A stretch of 64,000 nucleotides of DNA, taken from NCBI GenBank assembly GCA_035771175.1, contig CM069603.1:26636286-26700285 (forward strand), written 5' to 3'. The notes under the pieces were generated by a model that saw only the letters and a list, made by a program, of their open reading frames with translations, had not been told where the DNA came from and ran no database searches. The translations under genes and the position numbers were made by a program. This DNA comes from Paratinospora sagittata. Taxonomy: Eukaryota; Streptophyta; Magnoliopsida; Ranunculales; Menispermaceae. This document shows positions 24,301 to 37,404 of the stretch, piece after piece; the first letter of the stretch is position 1; each line of letters begins with the position of its first letter.

Positions 24301-27300
24301 TATAAATTGGCTCTCGCTTAATATTTTTAACAAAAAAAAATCTTAGCAATTTTTCAAGAAACTAATCTCATCTTCTGACACTATATATCGCTTTTCATTC
24401 AGTAACCTCTAAAGTGTAAATTACTCTATTGATTTTTAGCTTCTTTTCACGATTTTTCGGCTAATGTTCTTCATGTAAATTACTCAATTGATTTTCATCT
24501 TCTTTTCACGGTTTTTAGGCCAATGTTCATCTTTTTCTTCTGCCTGCAGGGTTCCAGTATACAATTCGGACTCCTAAAAACTCTGTTCCTAAGCTATTTA
24601 GATTGTTAATCTCTCTTTTCTCCCGTACAATAACATACTCCTAAAAACACTGTTCCTAAGCTGTTTAGATTGTTAATCTCTCTTTTCTCCTAACTTTGTA
24701 ATTTGTAAATCATCCAATATCCCCTCAATAATTATTCCTTTCTCTCTTTTCTCTCTTTCCCTTTTCCTCAGCTCATTCTTCTTCGCCCTTTCTATTTCTC
24801 TCTCTTCAATTAATACGCCCTTACCCAGTCTTGTTTGCCCCTGCAGCGTCCCGAACGATCTACATAACTTGTGTTGCCGACCCTCCATGATTGTGTCCCG
24901 AATGCACCAGTGCCCTCTCCTTCCTTGGACTTCTTAATCTGAACTTCCAAGTTCCAACCTTTTTCTTATATAAATTGGCACTCGCTTCATCTTTTTAACA
25001 AAAAAAAATCTTAGCAACTTTTCAAGAAACTAATCTCATCTTCTGATACTATATATCGCTTTTCATTCAGTCATCTCTAAAGTGTAAATTACTCTATTGA
25101 TTTTCAGCTTCGTTTAACTATTTTTGGGCTAATGTTCTTTGTGTAAATTACTCAATTGATTTTTATCTTCTCTTCACGGTTTTTGGGCCAATGTTCTTCT
25201 TTTTCTTCTGCCTGCAGGGTTCCAGTATACAATTCGGACTCCTAAAAACTTTGTTCCTAAGCTATTTAGATTGTTAATCTCTCTTTTCTCCCGTACAATA
25301 ACATACTCCTAAAAACACTGTTCCTAAGTTATTTAGATTGTTAATCTCTCTTTTCTCCCAACTTTATAATTTGTAAATCCTCCAATATCCCCTCAACAAT
25401 TATTCCTTTCTCTCTTTTCTCTCTTTCCCTTTTCCTCAGCTCATTCTTCTTCGCCCTTTCTATTTCTCTCTCTTCAATTATTACGCCCTTACCCAGTCTT
25501 GTTTGCCCCTGCAGCGTCCCGAACGATCTACATAAGTTGTGTTGCCGACCCTCCATGATTGTGTCCCGAATGCACCAGTGCCCTCTCCTTCCTTGGACCT
25601 CTTAATCCGAACTTCCAAGTTCCAACCTTTCTCTTATATAAATTGGCTCTCGCTTAATATTTTTAACAAAAAAAAATCTTACCAACTTTTCAAGAAACTA
25701 ATCTCATCTTCTGACACTATATATCGCTTATCATTCAGTCATCTCTAAAGTGTAAATTACTCTATTGATTTTCAGCTTCTTTTCACGATCTTTCGGCTAA
25801 TGTTCTTTGTGTAAATTACTCAATTGATTTTCATCTTCTTTTCACGATTTTTTGGCCAATGTTCTTCTTTTTCTTCTGCCTGCAGGGTTCCAGTATACAA
25901 TTCGGACTCCTAAAAACTCTGTTCCTAAGCTATTTAGATTGTTAATCTCTCTTTTCTCCCGTACAATAACATACTCCTAAAAACACTGTTCCTAAGTTAT
26001 TTAGATTGTTAATCTCTCTTTTCTCCCAACTTTTTAATTTTAAAATCCTCCAATATCCCCTCAATAATTATTCCTTTCTCTCTTTTCTCTTTTTCCCTTT
26101 TCCTCAGCTCATTTTTCTTCCCCCTTTCTATTTCTCTCTCTTCAATTATTACGCCCTTACCCAGTCTTGTTTGCCCCTGCAGCGTCCCGAACGATCTACA
26201 TAAGTTGTGTTGTCGACCCTCCATGATTGTGTCCCGAATGCACCAGTGCCCTCTCCTTCCTTGGACCTCTTAATCCCAACTTCCAAGTTCCAACCTTTCT
26301 CTTATATAAATTGGCTCTCGCTTAATATTTTTAACAAAAAAAAATCTTAGCAACTTTTCTAGAAACTAATCTCATCTTCTGACACTATATATCGTTTTTC
26401 ATTCAGTCATCTCTAAAGTGTAAATTACTCTATTGATTTTTAGCTTCTTTTCACGATTTTTGGGCTAATGTTCTTTGTGTAAATTGCTCAATTGATTTTC
26501 ATCTTCTTTTCACGGTTTTTGGGCCAATGTACATCTTTTTCTTCTGCCTGCAGGGTTCCAGTATACAAGTCGGACTCCTAAAAACTCTGTTCCTAAGCTA
26601 TTTAGATTGTTAATCTCTCTTTTCTCCCGTACAATAACATACTCCTAAAAACTCTGTTCCTAAGCTATTTAGATTGTTAATCTCTCTTTTCTCCCAACTA
26701 TTTAATTTTTAAATCCTCTAATATCCCGTCAATAACAATTCCCTTCTCTCTTTTCTCTCTTTCCCTTTTCCTCAGCTCATTCTTGTTCCCCCTTTCTATT
26801 TCTCTCTCTTCAATTAATACGCCCTTACCCAGTCTTGTTTGCCCCTGCAGCGTCCCGAACGATCTACATAAGTTGTGTTGCCGACCCTCCATGATTGTGT
26901 CCCGAATGCACCAGTGCCCTCTCCTTCCTTGGACCTCTTAATCCCAACTTCCAAGTTCCAACCTTTCTCTTATATAAATTGGCTGTCGCTTCATCTTTTT
27001 AACAAAAAAAAATCTTAGGAACTTTTCAAGAAACTAATCTCATCTTCTGACACTATATATCGCTTTTCATTCAGCCACCTCAAAAGTGTAAATTACTTTG
27101 TTGATTTTTAGCTTCTTTTCACGATTTTTCGGCTAATGTTCTTCGTGTAAATTACTCAATTGATTTTCATCTTCTTTTCATGGTTTCTTGGCCAATGTTC
27201 TTCTTTTTCTTCTCCCTGCAGGGTTGCAGTATACAATTCGGACTCCTAAAAACTCTGTTCCTAAGCTATTTAGATTGTTAATCTCTCTTTTCTCCCAACT

Positions 27301-30244
27301 TTTTAATTTTTAAATCCTCCAATATACCCTCAATAATTATTCCATTCACTCTTTTCTCTCTTTCCCTTTTCCTCAGCTCATTCTTCTTCGCCATTTTTAT
27401 TTCTCTCTCTTCATTTATTACGCCCTTACCCAGTCTTGTTTGCCTCTGCAGCGTCCCGAACGATCTACATAAGTTGTGTTGCCGACCCTCCATGATTGTG
27501 TCCCGAATGCACCAGTGCCCTCTCCTTCCTTGGACCTCTTAATCCCAACTTCCAGGTTCCAACCTTTCTCTTATATAAATTGGCTCTCGCTTAATATTTT
27601 TAACAAAAAAAAATCGTAGAAACTTTTCAAGAATCTAATCTCATCTTCTGACACTATATATCGCTTATCATTAAGTCATCTCTAAAGTGTAAATTACTCT
27701 ATTGATTTTCAGCTTCTTTTCACGATTTTTCGGCTAATGTTCTTTGTGTAAATTACATAATTGATTTTCATCTTCTTTTCACGGTTTTTCGGCCAATGTT
27801 CTTCTTTTTCTTCTGCCTGCAGGGTTCCAGTATACAATTCGGACTCCTAAAAACTCTGTTCCTAAACTATTTAGATTGTTAATCTCTATTTTCTCCCATA
27901 TAATAACCGACCCCTAAAAACTCTGTTCCTAGGCTATTTAGATTGTCAATCTCTCTTTTCTCCCAACTTTTTAATTTTTAAATCCTCCAATATCCCCTCA
28001 ATAATTATTCCTTTCTCTCTTTTCTCACTTTCCCTTTTCCTCAGCTCATTCTTCTTCGCCTTTCTATTTCTCTCTCTTCAATTAATACGCCCTTACCCAG
28101 TCTTGTTTGCCCCTGCAGCGTCCCGAACGATCTACATAAGTTGTGTTGCCGACCCTCCATGATTGTGTCCGGAATGCTCCAGTGCGCTCTCCTTCCTTGG
28201 ACCTCTTAATCCCAACTTCCAAGTTCCAACCTTTCTCTTATATAAATTGGCTCTCGCTTCATCTTTTAACAAAAAAAAATCTTAGCAACTTTTCAACAAA
28301 CTAATCTCATCTTCTGACACTATATATCGCTTTTCATTCAGTCATCTCTAAAGTGTAAATTGCTCTATTGATTTTCAGCTTCGTTTAACTATTTTTGGGC
28401 TAATGTTCTTTGTGTAAATTACTCAATTGATTTTCATCTTCTTTTCAAGGTTTTTGGGCCAACGATCTTCTTTTTCTTCTGCCTGCTGGGTTCCAGTATA
28501 CAATTCGGACTCCTAAAAACTCTGTTCCTAAGCTATTTAGATTTTTAATCTCTCTTTTCTCCCGTACAATAACATACTCCTAAAAACACTGTTCCTAAGT
28601 TATTTAGATTGTTAATCTCACTTTTCTCCCAACTTTTTAATTTTAAAATCCTCCAATATCCCCTCAATGATTATTCCTTTCTCTCTTTTCTCTCTTTCCC
28701 TTTTCCTCAGCTCATTTTTCTTCCCCCTTTCTAGTTCTCTCTCTTCAATTATTACGCCCTTACCCAGTCTTGTTTGCCCCTGCAGCGTCCCGAACGATCT
28801 ACATAAGTTGTGTTGTCGACCCTCCATGATTGTGTCCCGAATGCACCAGTGCCCTCTCTTTCCTTGGACCTCTTAATCCCAACTTCCAAGTTCCAACCCT
28901 TCTCCTATATAAATTGGCTCTCGCTTAATATTTTTAACAAAAAAAAAACCTAGCAACTTTTCTAGAAACTAATCTCATCTTCTGACACTATATATCGCTT
29001 ATCATTCAGTCATCTCTAAAGTGTAAATTACTCAATTGATTTTCAGCTTCTTTTCACGATTTTTCGGCTAATGTTCTTTGTGTATATTACTCAATTGATT
29101 TTCATCTTCTTTTCATGGTTTCTAGGCCAATGTTCTTCTTTTTCTTCTGCCTGCAGGGTTCCAGTATACAATTCAGACTCCTAAAAACTCTGTTCCTAAG
29201 CTATTTAGATTGTTAATATCTCTTTTCTCCCTGTACAATAACATACTCCTAAAAACACTGTTCCTAAGCTATTTAGATTGTTAATCTCTCTTTTCTCCCA
29301 ACTTTTTAATTTTTAAATCCTCCAATATCCCCTCAATAATTATTCCATTCTCTCATTTCTCTCTTTCCCTTTTCCTCAGCTCATTCTTCTTCGCCCTTTC
29401 AAATTCTCTCCCTTCAATTATTACGCCCTTACCCAGTCTTGTTTGCCCCTGCAGCGTCCCGAACGATCTACATAAGTTGTGTTGCCGACCCTCCCTGATT
29501 GTGTCCCGAATGCACCAGTGCCCTCTCCTTCCTTGGACCTCTTGATCCCAACTTCCAAGTTCCAAACTTTCTCTTATATAAATTGGCTCTCGCTTAATAT
29601 TTTTAACAAAAAAAAATCTTAGCAACTTTTCAAGAAACTAATCTCATCTTCTGACACTATATATCGCTTATCATTCAGTCATCTCTAAAGTGTAAATTAC
29701 TCTATTGATTTTCAGCTTCTTTTCACGATTTTTCGGCTAATGTTCTTTGTGTAAATTACTCAATTGATTTTCATCTTCTTTTCATGGTTTCTAGGCCAAT
29801 GTTCTTCTTTTTCTTCTGCCTGCAGGGTTCCAGTATATAATTCGGACTCCTAAAAACTCTGTTCCTAAACTATTTAGATTGTTAATCTCTATTTTCTCCC
29901 ATATAATAACCCACTCCTAAAAACTCTGTTCCTAGGCTATTTAGATTGTCAATCTCTCTTTTCTCCCAACTTTTTAATTTTTAAATCCTCCAATATCCCC
30001 TCAATATTTATTCCTTTCTCTCTTTTCTCACTTTCCGTTTTCCTCAGCTCATTCTTCTTCGCCCTTTCTATTTCTCTCTCTTCAATTAATACGCCCTTAC
30101 CCAGTCTTGTTTGCCCCTGCAGCGTCTCGAACGATCTACATAACTTGTGTTGCCGACCCTCCATGATTGTGTCCCAAATGCACCAGTGCCCTCTCCTTCC
30201 TTGGACCTCTTAATCCCAACTTCCAAGTTCCAACCTTTCTCTTA
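24301..30244 (+). repeat. Heterogeneous stretch of nine units
   Basis: Anchors at 24301, 24969, 25637, 26305, 26973, 27574, 28241, 28908 and 29577. One spacing is 601 bp (26973-27573); the rest are 667-669. No clear higher-order period was seen. The unit at 26305 first shows the variant with TTCTTGTTCCCCC and AATATCCCGTCAATAAC that is common further right. The unit at 28908 has a CTCCTATATAAA form of the TATA flank, and that at 26305 has TTTTCTAGAAAC. Confidence 0.85.
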
Positions 30245-31446
30245 TGTAAATTGGCTCTCGCTTCATCTTTTTAACAAAAAAAAATCTTAGCAACTTTTCA
30301 ACAAACTAATCTCATCTTCTGACACTATATATCGCTTTTCATTCAGTCATCTCTAAAGTGTAAATTACTCTATTGATTTTCAGCATCGTTTAACTATTTT
30401 TGGGCTAACGTTCTTTGTGTAAATTACTCAATTGATTTTTATCTTCTCTTCACGGTTTTTCGGCCAATGTTCTTCTTTTTCTTCTGCCTGCGGGGTTCCA
30501 GTATACAATTCGGACTCCTAAAAACTCTGTTCCTAAGCTATTTAGATTGTTAATCTCTCTATTCTCCCAACTTTTTAATTTTTAAATCCTCCAATATCCC
30601 CTCAATAATTATTCCTTTCTCTCTTTTCTCTCTTTTCCTTTTCCTCAGCTCATTCTTCTTCGCCCTTTCTATTTCTCTCTCTTCAATTATTACGCCCTTA
30701 CCCAGTCTTGTTTGCCCCTGCAGCGTCCCGAACGATCTACATAAGTTGTGTTGCCGACCCTCCATGATTGTGTCCCGAATGCACCAGTGCCCTCTCCTTC
30801 CTTGGACCTCTTAATCCCAACTTCCAAGTTCCAACCTTTCTCTTATGTAAATTGGCTCTCGCTTCATCTTTTTAACAAAAAAAAATCTTAGCAACTTTTC
30901 AACAAACTAATCTCATCTTCTGACACTATATATCGCTTTTCATTCAGTCATCTCTAAAGTGTAAATTACTCTATTGATTTTCAGCATCGTTTAACTATTT
31001 TTGGGCTAATGTTCTTTGTGTAAATTACTCAATTGATTTTCATCTTCTTTTCACGGTTTTTGGGCCAATGGTCTTCTTTTTCTTCTGCCTGCAGGGTTCC
31101 AGTATACAATTCGGACTCCTAAAAACTCTGTTCCTAAGCTATTTAGATTGTTAATCTCTCTATTCTCCCAACTTTTTAATTTTTAAATCCTCCAATATCC
31201 CCTCAATAATTATTCCTTTCTCTCTTTTCTCTCTTTTCCTTTTCCTCAGCTCATTCTTCTTCGCCCTTTCTATTTCTCTCTCTTCAATTATTACGCCCTT
31301 ACCCAGTCTTGTTTGCCCCTGCAGCGTCCCGAACGATCTACATAAGTTGTGTTGCCGACCCTCCATGATTGTGTCCCGAATGCACCAGTACCCTCTCCTT
31401 CCTTGGACCTCTTAATCCCAACTTCCAAGTTCCAACCTTTCTCTTA
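30245..31446 (+). repeat. Twin 601-bp units with altered TATA
   Basis: Units 30245-30845 and 30846-31446 both start with TATGTAAATTGG instead of TATATAAATTGG and share CTTTTCAACAAAC and TTTTCAGCATCG. They are nearly identical but differ locally: CTGCGGGG, TTTTTATCTTCTC and TTTTTCGGCC in the first against CTGCAGGG, TTTTCATCTTCTT and TTTTTGGGCC in the second. The promoter-like element is changed in both. Confidence 0.88.
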
Positions 31447-32780
31447 TATAAATTGGCTCTCGCTTAATATTTTTAACAAAAAAAAATCTTACCAACTTTT
31501 CAAGAAACTAATCTCATCTTCTGACACTATATATCGCTTATCATTCAGTCATCTCTAAAGTGTAAATTGCTCTATTGATTTTCAGCTTCTTCTCACAATT
31601 TTTCGGCTAATGTTCTTTGTGTAAATTACTCAATTGATTTTCATCTTCTTTTCACGGTTTTTCGGCCAACGTTCTTCTTTTTTTCTGCCTGCAGGGTTCC
31701 AGTATACAATTCGAACTCCTAAAAACTCTGTTCCTAAACTATTTAGATTGTTAATCTCTATTTTCTCCCATAAAATAACCGACTCCTAAAAACTCTGTTC
31801 CTAGGCTATTTAGATTGTCAATCTCTCTTTTCTCCCAACTTTTAAATTTTTAAATCCTTCAATATCCCCTCAATAATTATTGCTTTCTCTCTTTTCTCAC
31901 TTTCCGTTTTCCTCAGCTCATTCTTCTTCGCCCTTTCTATTTCTCTCTCTTGAATTAATACGCCCTTACCCAGTCTTGTTTGCCCCTGCAGCGTCCCGAA
32001 CGATCTACATAACTTGTGTTGCCGACCCTCCATGATTTTGTCCCGAATGCACCAATGCGCTCTCCTTCCTTGGACCTCTTAATCCCAACTTCCAAGTTCC
32101 AACCTTTCTCTTATATAAATTGGCTCTCGCTTAATATTTTTAACAAAAAAAAATCTTAGCAACTTTTCAACAAACTAATCTCATCTTCTGACACTATATA
32201 TCGCTTTTCATTCAGTCCTTCTAAAGTGTAAATTACTCTATTGATTTTCAGCTTCTTTTCACGTTTCTTGGGCTAATGTTCTTTGTGTAAATTACTCAAT
32301 TGATTTTCATCTTCTTTTCACTGTTTTTGGGCCAATGTTCATCTTTTTCTTCTGCCTGCAGGGTCCCAGTATATAATTCGGACTCCTAAAAACTTTGTTC
32401 CTAAGCTATTTAGATTGTTAATCTCTCTTTTCTCCCGTACAATAACATACTCCTAAAACCACTGTTCCTAAGTTATTTAGATTGTTAATCTCTCTTTTCT
32501 CCCAACTTTTTAATTTTAAAATCCTCCAATATACCCTCAATAATTATTCCTTTCTCTCTTTTCTCTTTTTCCCTTTTCCTCAGCTCATTCTTCTTTGCCC
32601 TTTCTCTTTCTCTCTCTTCAATTATTACCCCCTTACCCAGTCTTGTTTGCCCCTGCAGCGTCCCGAACGATCTACATAAGTTGTGTTGCCGACCCTCCAT
32701 GATTTTGTCCCGAATGCACCAGTGCCCTCTCCTTCCTTGGACCTCTTAATCCCAACTTCCAAGTTCCAACCTTTCTCTTA

Positions 32781-33397
32781 TATAAATTGGCTCACGCTTA
32801 ATATTTTTAACAAAAAAAAAATCTCAGCAACTTTTCAAGAAACTAATCTCATCTTCTGACACTATATATCGCTTTTCATTCAGTCATCTCTAAACTGTAA
32901 ATTACTCTATTGATTTTCAGCTTCTTTTCACGATTCTTGGGCTAATGTTCTTTGTGTAAATTACTCAATTGATTTTCATCTTCTTTTCACGGTTTTTGGG
33001 CCAATGTTCATCTTTTTCTTCTGCCCGCAGGGTCCCAGTATATAATTCGGACTCCTAAAAACTCTGTTCGTAATCTATTTAGATTGTTAATCTATCTTTT
33101 CTCCCGTACAATAACATACTCCTAAAAACTCTGTTCCTAAGCTATTTAGATTGTTAATCTCTCTTTTCTCCCAACTATTTAATTTTTAAATACTCTAATA
33201 TCCCGTCAATAACTATTCCCTTCTCTCTTTTCTCTCTTTCCCTTTTCCTCAGCTCATTCTTGTTTGCCCCTGCAGCGTCCTGAACGATCTACATAAGTTG
33301 TGTTGCCGACCCTCCATGATTGTGTCCCGAATGCACCAGTGCCCTCTCCTTCCTTGGACCTCTTAATCCCAACTTCCAAGTTCCAACTTTTCTCTTA
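32781..33397 (+). repeat. 617-bp unit with internal deletion
   Basis: About 51-52 bp are missing from the end of the pyrimidine tract: CAGCTCATTCTTG runs directly into TTTGCCCCTGCAG at 33251-33275. In an intact relative (26781 and 26833) the same region has TCTTGTT twice, 52 bp apart; here one copy remains at 33258-33264. That is the pattern of deletion between short direct repeats. Confidence 0.88.
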
Positions 33398-35400
33398 TAT
33401 AAATTGGCTCTCGCTTAATATTTTGAACAAAAAAAAATCTTAGCAACTTTTCAAGAAACTAATCTCATCTTCAGACACTATATATCGCTTATCATTCAGT
33501 TGTCTCTAAAGTGTAAATTACTCTATTGATTTTCAGCTTCTTTTCACGATTTTTCGGCTAATGTTCTTTGCGTAAATTACTCAATTGATTTTCATCTTCT
33601 TTTCACGGTTTTTGGGCCAATGTTCTTCTTTTTCTTCTGCCTGCAGGGTTCCAGTATACAATTCGGACTCCTAAAAACTCTGTTCCTAAACTATTTAGAT
33701 TGTTAATCTCTATTTTCTGCCATATAATAACCGACTCCTAAAAACTCTGTTCGTAGGCTATTTAGATTGTCAATCTCTCTTTTCTCCCAACTTTTTAATT
33801 TTTAAATCCTCCAATATCCCCTCAATAATTATTCCTTTCTCTCTTTTCTCTCTTTCCCTTTTCCTCAGCTCATTCTTCTTCGCCCTTTCTATTTCTCTCT
33901 CTTAAATTATTACGCCCTTACCCAGTCTTGTTTGCCCCTGCAGCGTCCCGAACGATCTACATAAGTTGTGTTGCCGACCCTCCATGATTGTGTCCCGAAT
34001 GCACCAGTGCCCTCTCCTTCCTTGGACCTCGTAATCCCAACTTCCAAGTTCTAACCTTTCTCTTATATAAATTGGCTCTCGCTTAATATTTTTAACAAAA
34101 AAAAATCTTACCAACTTTTCAAGAAACTAATTTCATCTTCTGACACTATATATCGCTTATCATTCAGTCATCTCTAAAGTGTAAATTACTCTATTGATTT
34201 TCAGCTTCTTTTCACGATTTTTCGGCTAATGTTCTTTGTGTAAATTACTCAATTGATTTTCATCTTCTTTTCACGGTTTTTCGGCCAATGTTCTTCTTTT
34301 TCTTCTGCCTGCAGGGTTCCAGTATACAATTCGGACTCCTAAAAACTCTGTTCCTAAACTATTTAGATTGTTAATCTCTATTTTCTCCCATATAATAACC
34401 GACTCCTAAAAACTCTGTTCCTAGGCTATTTAGATTGTCAATCTCTCTTTTCTCCCAACTTTTTAATTTTTAAATCCTCCAATATCCCTCAATAATTATT
34501 CCTTTCTCTCTTTTCTCACTTTCCATTTTCGACAGCTCATTCTTCTTCGCCCTTTCTGTTTCTCTCTCTTCAATTAATACGCCCTTACCCAGTCTTGTTT
34601 GCCCCTTCAGCGTCCCGAACGATCTACATAACTTGTGTTGCCGACCCTCCATGATTGTGTCCCGAATGCACCAGTGCCCTCTCCTTCCTTGGACCTCTTA
34701 ATCCCAACTTCCAAGTTCCAACCTTTCTCTTATATAAATTGGCTCTCGCTTCATCTTTTTAACAAAAAAAAATCTTAGCAACTTTTCAACAAACTAATCT
34801 CATCTTCTGACACTATATTTTGCTTTTCATTCAGTCATCTGTAAAGTGTAAATTACTCAATTGATTTTCAGCTTCGTTTAACTATTTTTGGGCTAATGTT
34901 CTTTGTGTAAATTACTCAATTGATTTTCATCTTCTTTTCACGGTTTTTGGGCCAATGTTCTTCTTTTTCTTCTGCCTGCAGGGTTCCAGTATACAATTCG
35001 GACTCCTAAAAACTCTGTTCCTAAGCTATTTAGATTGTTAATCTCTCTTTTCTCCCGTACAATAACATACTCCTAAAACCACTGTTCCTAAGTTATTTAG
35101 ATTGTTAATCTCTCTTTTCTCCAAACTTTTTAATTTTAAAATCCTCCAATATCCCCTCAATAATTATTCCTTTCTCTCTTTTCTCTCTTTCCCTTTTCCT
35201 CAGCTCACTCTTCTTCCCCCTTTCTATTTCTCTCTCTTCAATTATTACGCCCTTACCCAGTCTTGTTTGCCCCTGCAGCGTCCCGAACGATCTACATAAG
35301 TTGTGTTGCCGACCCTCCATGATTGTGTCCCGAATGCACCTGTGCCCTCTCCTTCCTTGGACCTCTTAATCCCAACTTCCAAGTTCCAACCTTTCTCTTA

Positions 35401-36135
35401 TATAAATTGGCTCTCGCTTAATATTTTTAACAAAAAAAAATCTTAGCAACTTTTCAAGAAACTAATCTCATCTTCTGACACTATATATCGCTTTTCATTC
35501 AGTCATCTCTAAAGTGTAAATTACTCTATTGATTTTCAGCTTCTTTTCACGATTCATGGGCTAATGTTCTTTGTGTAAATTACTCAATTGATTTTCATCT
35601 TCTTTTCACGATTTTTGGGCCAATGTTCATCTTTTTCTTCTGCCTGAAGGGTTCCAGTATATATTTCGGACTCCTAAAAACTTTGTTCCTAAGCTATTTA
35701 GATTGTTAATCTCTCTTTTCTCCCGTACAATAACATACTCCTAAAAACTCTGTTCCTAAGCTATTTAGATTGTTAATCTCTCTTTTCTCCCGTACAATAA
35801 CATACTCCTAAAAACTCTGTTCCTATGCTATTTAGATTGTTAATCTCTCTTTTCTCCCAACTATTTAATTTTTAAATCCTCTAATATCCTGTCAATAACT
35901 ATTCCCTTCTCTCTTTTCTCTCTTTCCCTTTTCCTCAGCTCATTCATGTTCCCCCTTTCTATTTCTCTCTCTTTAATTAATACGCCCTTACCCAGTCTTG
36001 TTTGCCCCTGCAGCGTCCCGAACGATCTACATAAGTTGTGTTGCCGACCCTCCATGATTGTGTCCCGAATGGACCAGTGCCCTCTCCTTCCTTGGACCTC
36101 TTAATCCCAACTTCCAAGTTCCAACCTTTCTCTTA
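35401..36135 (+). repeat. 735-bp unit with three 67-bp subrepeats
   Basis: CTCCTAAAAA starts at 35671, 35738 and 35805, exactly 67 bp apart, giving three copies where other units have one or two. Copies are joined by GTACAATAACATA linkers. The first CTGCAG of this unit reads CTGAAG, and the sequence after it is TATATATTTCGG. Confidence 0.95.
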
Positions 36136-37404
36136 TATAAATTGGCTCTCGCTTCATCTTTTTAACAAAAAAAAATCATAGCAGCTTTTCAGGAAACTAA
36201 TCTCATCTTCTGACACCATATATCGCCTTTCATTCCGTCATCTCTATAGTGTAAATTACTCTAATAGATTTTCAGCTTCTTTTCACGATTTTTGGGCTAA
36301 TGCTCTTTGTGTAAATTACTCAATTGATTTTCATCTTCTTTTCATGGTTTCTAGGCCAATGTTCTTCTTTTTCTTCTTCCTGCAGGGTTCCAGTATACAA
36401 TTCAGACTCCTAAAAACTCGGTTCCTAAGCTATTTAGATTGTCAATCTCTCTTTTCTCCCGTACAATAACATACTCCTAAAACCACTGTTCCTAAGTTAT
36501 TTAGATTGTTAATCTCTCTTTTCTCCCAACTTTTTAATTTTAAATTCCTCCAATATCCCCTCAATAATTATTCCTTTCTCTCTTTTCTATCTTTCCCTTT
36601 TCCTCAGCTCATTCTTCTTCCCCCTTTCTATTTCTCTCTCTTCAATTATTACGCCCTTACCCAGTCTTGTTTTCCCCTGCAGCGTCCCGAACGATCTACA
36701 TAAGTTGTGTTGCCGACCCTCCATGATTGTGTCCCGAATGCACCAGTGCCCTCTCCTTCCTTGGACTTCTTATTCCCGACTTCCAAGTTCCAACCTTTCT
36801 CTTATATAAATTGGCTCTCGCTTAATATTTTTAACAAAAAAAATCTTACCAACTTTTCAAGAAACTAATCTCATCTTCTGACACTATATATCGCTTTTCA
36901 TTCAGTCATCTCTAAAGTGTAAATTACTCTATTAATTTTCAGCTTCTTTTCACGATTCTTGGGCTAATGTTCTTTGTGTAAATTACTCAATTGATTTTCA
37001 TCTTCTTTTCACGATTTTTGGGCCAATGTTCTTCTTTTTCTTCTGCCCGCAGGGTTCCAGTATACAATTCGGACTCCTAAAAACTCTGTTCCAAGGCTAT
37101 TTAGAATGTCAATCTCTCTTTTCCCCCAACTTTTTAATTTTTAAAAACTCCAATATCCCCTCAATAATTATTCCTTTCTCTCTTTTCTCTCTTTCCTTTA
37201 TCCTCAGCTCATTCTTCTTCCCCCTTTCTATTTCTCTCTCTTCAATTATTACGCCCTTACCGAGTCTTGTTTGCCCCTGCAGCGTCCCGAACGATCTACA
37301 TAAGTTGTGTTGCCGACCCTCCATGATTGTGTCCCGAATGCACCAGTGCCCTCTCCTTCCTTGGACCTCTTAATCCCAACTTCCAAGTTCCAACCTTTCT
37401 CTTA

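Larger units (their letters stand above)
31447..37404 (+). repeat. Heterogeneous stretch of nine units with scars
   Basis: Anchors at 31447, 32114, 32781, 33398, 34066, 34733, 35401, 36136 and 36805. It includes the 617-bp and 735-bp units described separately. From 32.4 kb most units carry CATCTTTTTCTTCTGCC and a TATATAATTCGG form after the first CTGCAG, and CCTAAAACCACTG becomes common. Confidence 0.85.
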
